In this document: positions 56,601 to 64,000 of the stretch, in pieces
How the letters are laid out: each line of letters begins with the position of its first letter
Position numbering within the stretch: the first letter of the stretch is position 1
DNA from: Megascapheus bottae
Taxonomy: Eukaryota > Chordata > Mammalia > Rodentia > Geomyidae
DNA: 64,000 nt
Direction of reading: 5' to 3'
Assembly (NCBI GenBank): GCA_024803745.1
Contig: JANJXV010000049.1
Location: forward strand, 2,172,501 to 2,236,500
Notes under the pieces: model-generated
Seen by the model: the letters and a program-made list of their open reading frames with translations, nothing else
What the model was told of the DNA's origin: nothing
The model's database searches: none
Translations under genes and position numbers: made by a program

Positions 56601-59600
56601 GGGTTAGGGTTAGGGGTTAGGGTCAGGGTTAGTTTAGGGTTAGGGTTAGGGTTAGGGTTAGGGTTAGTGTTAGGTTTAGGGTTAAGGTTAGGGTTAGCGT
56701 TAGGGTAAGGGTAAGAGGTAGGGTTAGGGTTAGGGGTTAGGGTTAGGGTTAGTGTTAGTTTTAGAGTTAGGGTAATGGTAATGTTTACGGTTAGAGTTAG
56801 GGTTAGGGGTTAGGGTAAGGGTAAGGGTTAGTGTTAGGGTTAGGGTAAGGGTTAGGTTTAGGTGTAGGGTTAGGGTAAGACTAAGTGTTAGAGTTAGGGT
56901 TAGGATTAGGGTAAGGGTTAGGGTTATTGTTAGGGTTAGGGTGAGTCTTAGGTTTTGGGTTACGGTTAGGTGTTAGGGTTATTGTTAGGGTTAGGGTAAG
57001 GGATAGGGTTAGGGTTAGGGTAAGGTTTAGAATTAGGATTGGGGTAAGGCTAAGTATTTGAGTTAGGGTTAGGGTAAGTGTTAGGGTTAGGGTTAGCATT
57101 AGGGTAAGTCTAAGGGTTAGAGTTAGGGTTAGGATTAGGGTTAGGGTTAGGGGTTAGGGTTAGGGTTATGGTTATGGTAAGGGTTAGGGTTAGGGTTAGG
57201 GTTTGGTTTAAGGTTAGGGTTAGGGTTAGGGTTAGGGTAAGTGTAAGGTTTAGGGTTAAGGTCAGGGTTAGGGTAAGGGTTAGGGTTAGGGGTTAGGGTT
57301 TCGGTTAGGGTTAGGGTTAGGGTTAGGGTAAGGGTTAGGGTTAGGGGTTAGGGTTTCGGTTAGGGTTAGGGTTAGGTTAAGGTTTAGGGTTAGGGTTAGG
57401 GTTAGGGTTAGGGTTAGGGTTAGGGTTAGGAATAGTGTAAGTGTTAGGGTTAGGGTTAGGGTAAGGGTAATTGTAAGGGTTAGGGTTAGGGTTAGGGTTA
57501 TGTTAAGGGTTGGGGTTAGGGTTAGGGTTAGGATAAGGGTTAGCTTTATGGTTAGGGTTAGGTTTAGGGTTAGTGAAAGTAAGGGTTAGGGTTAAGGTTA
57601 GGTTTAGGGTTAGGATTAGGGTTAGGGTTAGGCTTAAGGTTAGGGTTAGGGTTACGGTAAGGGTAAAGGTTAGAGTTAGGTGTAAGGTTAGGGTTAGGGT
57701 AAGGGTAAGGATTAGGGTTAGGGTTAGGGTTAGGTTTAGGTTTAGGGTTAGGGTTAGGGTTAGGGTTAGGGTAAGGGTAAGGTTTAGGGTTAAGGTTATG
57801 GTTAGGGTTAGGGTTAGGTTTAGGGTTAGGTATAAGGTAAGTGTAAGTGTTATGTTTAGGTTTAGGGTTAGGTTTAGGTTTAGGTTTAGGGTTAGGGTTA
57901 GGGAAAGTAAGGGTTAGGGTTAAGGTTAGGTTTAGTGTTAGGGTTAGGGTTAAGGTTAGGGTTAGGGTTGGTAAGGGTAAGGGTTAGGGTTAGGTGTAAG
58001 GTTAGGGTTAGGGTAAGTGTAAAGGTTAGGGTTAGGGTTAGGTTTAGGGTTAGGGTTAGGGTAAGGGTAAGGTTTAGGGTTAAGGTTATGGTTAGGGTTA
58101 GGTTTAGTGTTAGGGTTAGGGTTAGGGTTAGTGTTAGGGTCAGGGTTAGAGTTAATGTTCGGCTTAGTTTAGGGTAAGGGTTAGGGTTAGGGTTAGAGTT
58201 AGGGTAATGGTTAGGGGTTAGGGTTAGCGTTAGGGTAAGGTTTAGGGTTAGGGTTAGGGTTAGGTTAAGGGTAAATGTTAGGGTTAGGGTTAGTGTTAGG
58301 TTTAGGGTTAATTTTAGGGTTAGGGTTAGGGTTGCTTAATTGTAAGTGTTAGGGTTAGTATTAGGTTTAGGGTTAAGGTAAGGGTTAGAGATAGGGTTAG
58401 GGTTAGGGTTAGGTTTAGGGTTAGGGTTAGGGTAAGGGTAAGGGTTAGGGTTAGGGTTAGGTTTAGTGTTGGGGTTAAGGTTAGGGTTAGGGTAACGGTT
58501 AGGGTTAGGGTTAGGATTAGGGTAACGGTAAGGGTAAGGTTTATTTTTAGGGTTAGGTTTAAGGTAAGGGTAAGGGTTAGGGTTAGGGTTAGATTTAGGG
58601 TAAGGGTTAGGGTTAGGTTTAGAGTAAGGGTAAGGTTTAGGGTTATGGTTAGGGGTAGGGTAAGGGTAAGGGTAAGGGTTAGGGTTAGGGTTAGGTTTAG
58701 GGTTAGGTTCAGGGTAAGGGTTAGGGTTAGGGTTAGGGTTAGGGTAAGGGTTAGTGTTAGGTTTATGGTTAGGGTAAGGGTTAGGGTAAGGGTAAGTTTA
58801 GGGTAAGGTTTAGAGTTAGGATAAGGGTAAGGGTTAGGGTTAGGGTTAGGATTAAGGGTTAGGGTTAGGGTTAGAGTTAGGGGTTAGGATTAGGGTTAGG
58901 GTTAGCAAAAGGGTAAGGGTTAGGGTTAGGGTTAGGGTAAGGGTAAGGGTAAGGGTAAGGGTTATGGTTAGGTTTAGGGTTATGTTAAGGGTTGGGGTTA
59001 GGGTTAGGGTTAGGATAAGGGTTAGCTTTAGGGTTAGGGTTAGGTTTAGGGTAAGAGTTAGGGTTAGGGTTAGGGTTAGGGTTAGGGTGAGGTTTAGGGT
59101 AAGGTTTAGTGGTAGGGTTAGCGTAAGTGTTAGGGTTACAGTTAGGGTTAGGGTTAGGGTTAGTGTTAGGGTTATGGTTAGGGTTAGGGTAAGGGTAAGA
59201 TTTAGGGTTAGGGTTAGGATAAGGGTTAGGGATAGGGTTAGGGTTAGGGTTAGGGTTACGGTTAGGGTAAGGGTAAGTGTTAGTGTTAGGGTTAGGGTTA
59301 GGGTAAGTGTTAGGGTAAGTGTTAGGGTTCAGGTTAGGGTTAGGGTTAGGGTTAGGGTTAGGGTTAGTTTTATGCTTGTGGTTAGGGTTAGGGTTAGGGT
59401 AAGGGTAAGGGTTAGAGTTCAGGTTAGGGTTAGGTTTAGGGTTAGGATTAGGGTAAGGGTTAGAGTTAGGGTTAGGGTTAGGGAAAGTAATGGTTAGGGA
59501 TAAGGTAAGGTTTAGGGTTAGGGTTTGGGTAAGGTTAGTGTTAGGGTTACGGTAAGGGTAAAGGTTAGGGTTAGGTGTAAGGTTAGGGTTAGCGTAAGGG

Positions 59601-62600
59601 TAAGGGTTAGGGTTAGGGTTAGGTTTAGGGTTAGGGTTATGGTTAGGGTAAGGGTAAGGTTTAGGGTTAAGGTTATGGTTAGGGTTAGGGTTAGGTTTAG
59701 GGTTAGGTTTAGGGTAAGGGTAAGGTTTAGGGTTAAGGTTATGGTTAGGGTTAGGGTTAGGTTTAGGGTTAGGTTTAGGGTAAGTGTAAGTGTTATGTTT
59801 AGGTTTAGGGTTAGGTTTAGGTTTAGGGTTAGGTTTAGGGTTAGGGAAAGTAAGGGATAGGGTTAAGGTTAGGTTTAGGGTTAGGGTTTGGGTTAAGGTT
59901 AGGGTTAGGGTTACTGTAAGGGTAAGGGTTAGGGTTAGGTGTAAGGTTAGGGTTAGGGTAAGGGTAAGGGTTAGGGTTAGGGTTAGGGTAATGGTTATGC
60001 TTAGGGTTAGGGTTAGGGTTAGTGTTAGGGTAAGGGTAAGTGTTAGTGTTAGGGTTAGGGTTAGCTTTAAGGTAAGGTTTAGGCTTAGTGTTAGGTTTAG
60101 GTTTAGGGTTGGGTTTAAGGTTAGGGTTAGGGTTAGGGGAAGGGGAAGGGTTAGTTTTAGTGTTAGGGTTAGGGTTAGGGTAAGGATAAGGGTTAGGGTT
60201 AGGTTTAGGGTTACGGTTAGGGTAAGGGTAAGTGTTAGTGTTAGGGTTAGGGTTAGGGTAAGTGTTAGGGTAAGTGTTAGGGTTCAGGTTAGGGTTAGGG
60301 TTAGGGTTAGGGTTAGGGTTAGTTTTATGCTTGTGGTTAGGGTTAGGGTTAGGTTTAGGGTAAGAGTTAGGGTTAGGGTTAGGGTTAGGGTTAGGGTGAG
60401 GTTTAGGGTACGGTTTAGTGGTAGGGGTAGCGTAAGTGTTAGGGTTACAGTTAGGGTTAGGATTAGGGTTAGGGTTAGGGTTATGGTTAGGGTTAGGGTA
60501 AGGGTAAGATTTAGGGTTAGGGTTAGGATAAGGGTTAGGGATAGGGTTAGGGTTAGGGTTAGGGTTACGGTTAGGGTAAGGGTAAGTGTTAGTGTTAGGG
60601 TTAGGGTTAGGGTAAGTGTTAGGGTAAGTGTTAGGGTTCAGGTTAGGGTTAGGGTTAGGGTTAGGGTTAGGGTTAGTTTTATGCTTGTGGTTACGGTTAG
60701 GGTTAGGGTAAGGGTAAGGGTTAGGGTTCAGGTTAGGGTTAGGTTTAGGGTTAAGATTAGGGTAAGGGTTAGAGTTAGGGTTAGGGTTAGGGAAAGTAAT
60801 GGTTAGGGATAAGGTAAGGTTTAGGGTTAGGGTTAGGGTTAAGGTTATTGTTAGGGTTACGGTAAGGGTAAAGGTTAGGGTTAGGTGTAAGGTTAGGGTT
60901 AGCGTAAGGGTAAGGGTTAGGGTTAGGGTTAGGTTTAGGGTTAGGGTTAGGGTTAGGGTAACGGTAAGGTTTAGGGTTAAGGTTATGGTTAGGGTTAGGG
61001 TTAGGTTTAGGGTTAGGTTTAGGGTAAGGGTAAGGTTTAGGGTTAAGGTTATGGTTAGGGTTAGGGTTAGGTTTAGGGTTAGGTTTAGGGTAAGTGTAAG
61101 TGTTATGTTTAGGTTTAGGGTTAGGTTTAGGTTTAGGGTTAGGTTTAGGGTTAGGGAAAGTAAGGGATAGGGTTAAGGTTAGGTTTAGGGTTAGGGTTTG
61201 GGTTAAGGTTAGGGTTAGGGTTACTGTAAGGGTAAGGGTTAGGGTTAGGTGTAAGGTTAGGGTTAGGGTAAGGGTAAGGGTTAGGGTTAGGGTTAGGGTA
61301 AGGGTTATGCTCAGGGTTAGGGTTAGGGTTAGTGTTAGGGTAAGGGTAAGTGTTAGTGTTAGGGTTAGGGTTAGCTTTACGGTAAGGTTTAGGCTTAGGG
61401 TTAGGTTTAGGTTTAGGGTTGGGTTTAAGGTTAGGGTTAGGGTTAGGGGAAGGGGAAGGGTTAGTATTAGTGTTAGGGTTAGGGTTAGGGTAAAGATAAG
61501 GGTTAGGGTTAGGTTTAGGGATAAGTGTTACGGTTAGAGGTAGGTTTAGGTTTAGGGTTAGGGTAAGTGTAAGGGATAGGGTTAGGGATAGGGTTAGGGT
61601 TAGGGTTAGGGTTAGGATTATTGTAAGGGTAAGGGTTAGGGTTAGAGTTAGGGTTAGGTTTAGGTTTAGGGTTAGTGTTTGCGTAAGGGTAAGGTTTAGG
61701 TTAGGGTTAGGGTAAGGGTTAGGGTAAGGGTTAGGGTTAGGTTTAGGATAAGGTAAGGGTTAGGGTTAGGGTTAGGGTTAGGGTAAGGGTAAGGGTGAGG
61801 GTTAGGGTTAGGGTTAGGGTTAGGTTTAGGGTTAGGGTTAGCGTTAGGTTTAGGGTTAGGGTAGGGTTAGGGTAAGGGTAAGGGTTAGGGTTAGGATTAG
61901 GGTTAGGCTTAGGGTAAGGGTTAGGTTTAGGGTTAGGGTTAGGTTTCAGGTTATGGTTAGGGTAAGGGTAAGGGTTAGGTTTAGAGTTAGGGGTAGGGTT
62001 AGGGTAAGGGTAAGCGTTAGGGTTAGGGTTAGGGTTAGTGTTAGGTGTTAGGATAAGGGTTAGGGTTAGAGGATACGGTTAGGGTTAGGTTTAGGGTTAG
62101 GTTTATTGTAAGGGTTAGGGTAAGAGGTTAGAGTTAGTGTTAGGGTTAGGTTAAGGGTTAGGGTTAGGGTTAGGTTAGGGTTAGGGTTAGAGTAAGGGTT
62201 AGGGTTAGGTTTCGTGTTAGGGTTAGTTTAAGGGTTAGCGTTAGGGTTAGGGTTAGGGTAGGATTAGGGTTAGGGTTCGGGTTAGAGTTAGGGTAAAGGT
62301 AAGGGTTATGTTTAGGGTTAAGTTTAGGGGATACGGTTAGGGTTAGTTTAAGGGTTAGGGTTAGGGTAAGGGAAAGGGATAGGGTTAGGGATAGGGTTAG
62401 GGTTAGGGTTAGGTTTAGGGTTAGGGTTAGGGTTAGGATAAGGGTTAGGCTTAGGGTTAGGATTAGGGTAAGTTTAAGGGTTAGGGTTAGGGTTAGGGTA
62501 AGAGTAAGGGTTAGGGTTAGGGTTAGGGTTAGGGTAAGGGTTAGGGTAAGGGTAAGGGTTAGGGTTAGGGTTAGGTTTAGGGTTATGGTTAGGGTTAGAG

Positions 62601-64000
62601 TAAGGGTAAGGGTTAGGGTTAGAGTTAGGGTTAGGGTTAGGGTAAGGGTAAGGGATAGGGTTAGGGATAGGGTTAGGGTTAGGGTTATGGTTAGGGTTAG
62701 AGTAAGGGTAAGGGTTAGGGTTAGAATTAGGGTTAGGGTTAAGGTTAGGGATAGTGTTTGCATAAGGGTAAGGTTTAGGTTAGGGTTAGGTTTAGGGTTA
62801 GGGTAAGGGTTAGGGTTAGGGTTAGGGTAAGGGTAAATGTTAGGGTTATGTGTAGCGTTAGGGTAAGGGTTAGGGTTAGGGTTAGGGTTAGGGTAATGGT
62901 TAGGGGTTAGGGTTAGGGTTAGGGTAAGTTTAGGGTTAGGGTTAGGGTTAGGTTAAGGGTAAATGTTAGGGTTAGGGTTAGGGTTAGGTTTAGGGTTAAT
63001 TTTAGGATTAGGGTTAGGTTTAGTTAATTGTAAGTGTTAGGGTTAGTATTAGGTTTAGGGTTAAGGTAAGGGTTATTGATAGGGTTAGGGTTAGGGTTAG
63101 GTTTACGGTTAGGGTTAGGGTTAGCATAAGGGTTATGGTTAGTGTTAGTGTTAGTTTTAGCTTTAAGATTAGGGTTAGGGTTAGGGTTAGGGTTAGGTTT
63201 GGGTTAAGGTTAGGGTAAGAGTAAGGGTTAGGGTTAGGGTAAGGGTTAGGGTTAGGGTTAGGGATAGGGTTAGTTTTGGGGTTAGGGTTATGGTAAGGGT
63301 AAAGGGTTAGGTTTATGGTTATTGTTAGGTTTATGGTTAGGGTTAGGGTTAGGGTAAGGGTAAGGATTAGGGTGAAGGTTAGGGTTAGGGTTAGGTTTAG
63401 GGTTAGGGTAAGGATTAGGTTTTGGGTAAGGGTTAGGGTTAGGGTAAGGGTAAGTGTTAGGGTTAGGGTTAGGGTAAGGGATATGGCTGGGTTTGGGATT
63501 AGGTTTAGGGTAAGAATAAGGGTTAGTGTTAGGGTTAGGGCTAGGTTTAGCGTTAGGGTTAGTGTGAGGGTTAGGGTTCGGGTTAGGGTTATATGTAGGG
63601 TTACGGTTAAGGTAAGGGTAAGGGTTAGGGTTAGGGTTAGTGGTAGGGTTAAGGTAAGGGTTATGGTTAGGGGTTAGGTTAGGGTTAGGTTTAGGTTTGG
63701 GGTAATGGTTAGGGTTAGGATTAGGGTAAAAGTTAGTGTTAGGGTAGGTTTAGGGTTGGGTAAGTGTTAGGGTTAGGGTTAGGGTTAGGGTTAGGTTTAA
63801 GGTTAGAGTTAGAGTAAGGGTAAGGGTTAGGGTTAAGGTTAGGGTTAGCGTAAAGTTTAGGGTTAGGGTTAGGGTTAAGGTTACGGTAAGGGTAAGGGTT
63901 AGGGTTAGGGTTACGGTTAGGGTTAGGTTTAGAGTTACGATTACGGTTAGGGTTAGGGTTAGGGTAAGGGTAATGGTTAGTGTTAGGGTTAGGATTAGGG
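50632..64000 (+). repeat. Large duplication, copy B (right end cut by the window)
   Basis: It matches 23,421-37,108 almost base for base over 13.4 kb. Differences include 432 bases missing at about 57,560, one base missing near 59,530 in a GGTTTGGGTAAGG word, 48 extra bases near 55,830, 18 extra near 54,890 and scattered substitutions. The same sub-blocks appear in the same order: GACGTAGG at 50,812, TAGTGCC at 52,858, GAAAGTAA at 57,575, 57,903, 59,483, 59,846, 60,792 and 61,156, and TTAATTG at 58,336 and 63,024. No gene is present. Confidence 0.93.
59042..61518 (+). repeat. 1.31 kb tandem pair in copy B
   Basis: This is the B equivalent of 32,161-34,632, with ATGCTTGTGG at 59,372, 60,327 and 60,681. 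The internal spacings equal those in copy A to within one base, so the 1.31 kb duplication is older than the 27 kb one. Confidence 0.85.

Larger units (their letters stand above)
1..64000 (+). repeat. Degenerate TTAGGG telomere-type repeat array spanning the window
   Basis: Every line of the sequence is built from hexamers one or two substitutions away from TTAGGG, with the G-rich strand on + throughout and no inversion seen. The commonest variants are TAAGGG, TTAGTG and a G-to-T change giving AGGTTTAGG; TTATGG, TTACGG and TTGGGG are less common and C is rare on the + strand. Perfect hexamer runs rarely exceed 8 units. TTAGGG is the telomere repeat of vertebrates, most other animals, many fungi and some protists. 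The degeneracy and the shared variants between distant blocks fit an interstitial or subtelomeric array and not a telomerase-maintained end. No gene, RNA gene, promoter, terminator or mobile element is supported anywhere in it. Confidence 0.97.

Noticed and set aside
1..64000. A functional telomere end
   Set aside because: Variants are dense over the whole length, perfect runs are short, and there is no canonical zone at the right edge.
1..64000. A CRISPR array or other prokaryotic repeat system
   Set aside because: There are no constant repeats separated by unique spacers; the period is six bases and all intervening sequence is the same hexamer.
1..64000. Pure sequencing noise over a perfect telomere array
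   Set aside because: The same rare variants recur in order in blocks up to 27 kb apart, which independent read errors would not produce. The known nanopore telomere miscalls are also not seen.

Overview
The whole 64 kb is one unbroken, degenerate array of the telomere hexamer TTAGGG, with the G-rich strand on + from the first base to the last. I found no unique sequence, no credible protein gene, no RNA gene, no transposon and no CRISPR array. Typical variants are TAAGGG, TTAGTG, TTTAGG (G to T), TTATGG, TTACGG, TTGGGG, GTGAGGG and occasional TCAGGG, with some 5- and 7-base units. The longest runs of perfect hexamers I could find are about 8-9 units. This looks like an old interstitial or subtelomeric telomere-repeat block, not an active chromosome end. 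A TTAGGG telomere points to a eukaryote (most animals including vertebrates, many fungi, some protists); nothing here narrows it further. If the block is near a chromosome end, the G-rich strand orientation places that end to the right.

All long open frames are by-products of the hexamer. Read in threes it gives Val-Arg, Leu-Gly, Thr-Leu or Pro-Asn dipeptide repeats, so no CDS is annotated.

The real content is the duplication history. Rare variant words act as landmarks that let blocks be matched. From 1 to about 17 kb the window is a mosaic of six block families (named A-F here) in the order A B A C D E F B A b A C E x E F B C D y C, where b is a B-tail, x and y are segments without a full match, and the last C is its 3' half. 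At 16,870-20,763 two copies of a 1,947-base unit lie head to tail and are almost identical. At 20.8-23.4 kb there are blocks seen again at 27-30 kb and 36 kb. A 13.7 kb segment, 23,421-37,108 (copy A), returns almost unchanged at 50,632-64,000 (copy B) and runs off the window. This suggests a macro-repeat with a period near 27 kb. Between them, 37.1-50.6 kb holds further shuffled blocks, including three related copies at 42.2-46.4 kb.

Length differences between copies A and B are nearly all multiples of six bases, so exchange has kept the hexamer register. The most plausible history is repeated unequal exchange or replication slippage within a telomere-derived array, with recent large duplications. 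An assembly error behind the largest duplications cannot be excluded from sequence alone.
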